5,161 nucleotides of DNA, from assembly GCA_003526435.1 (NCBI GenBank), contig DPWF01000107.1, forward strand, positions 345 to 5,505. Direction: 5' to 3'. A program made the translations under genes and the position numbers. Every line of letters starts with the position of its first letter. The stretch's first letter is position 1. This stretch comes from Chitinophagaceae bacterium (GTDB taxonomy: Bacteria > Bacteroidota > Bacteroidia > Chitinophagales > Chitinophagaceae). The notes below the pieces were generated by a model. That model was not told the origin of the DNA and did no database searches. It saw only the letters and a list, made by a program, of their open reading frames with translations. This document shows positions 5,151 through 5,161 of the stretch, piece after piece.

Positions 5151-5161
5151 ACATCAAAAAT

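Overview
The window most resembles chromosomal DNA of a Bacteroidota member, probably Chitinophagaceae (Chitinophaga or a relative). This rests on four things: moderate AT-richness with near absence of Shine-Dalgarno sequences, a Bacteroidota-type TAnnTTTG promoter element, a protein resembling a type IX secretion (T9SS) sorting domain, and degenerate 7-bp repeat arrays of a kind I associate with that group. The genus is an inference from protein and repeat style, not from a database match.

Layout, left to right. Positions 1-480 (minus) hold the N-terminal 160 residues of a ParA/Soj-type ATPase that runs off the left edge. Positions 481-660 hold two oppositely oriented 7-bp repeat arrays that can fold on each other. 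Positions 661-1920 (minus) encode a full-length two-domain ChrA-type chromate transporter. Positions 1921-2178 are intergenic, with more 7-bp arrays and a convincing intrinsic terminator. Positions 2179-3123 (minus) encode an isopenicillin-N-synthase-like 2-oxoglutarate/Fe(II) oxygenase. A divergent promoter region follows (3124-3251), then a plus-strand DUF3089 alpha/beta-hydrolase-like lipoprotein (3252-4286). A perfect 40-nt palindrome sits between this gene and the convergent minus-strand 84-residue protein at 4358-4612. That protein looks like a T9SS type A sorting domain with no cargo and no signal peptide, preceded by an unusually strong AGGAGG. After a 187-bp spacer containing an operator-like palindrome comes a small XRE-family regulator (4800-5150, minus).

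How the genes relate. I see no strong evidence for one dedicated system. The oxygenase, ChrA and ParA genes share a strand but are separated by a terminator and by repeat-filled gaps, so they look like independent units. The XRE regulator and the orphan sorting-domain-like protein are co-oriented, with a palindrome between them, and form the most plausible regulator-target pair. The most unusual material is non-coding: 7-bp-periodic arrays fill both gaps on the minus-strand side, and one runs into the 3' end of the oxygenase gene and supplies its stop codon.
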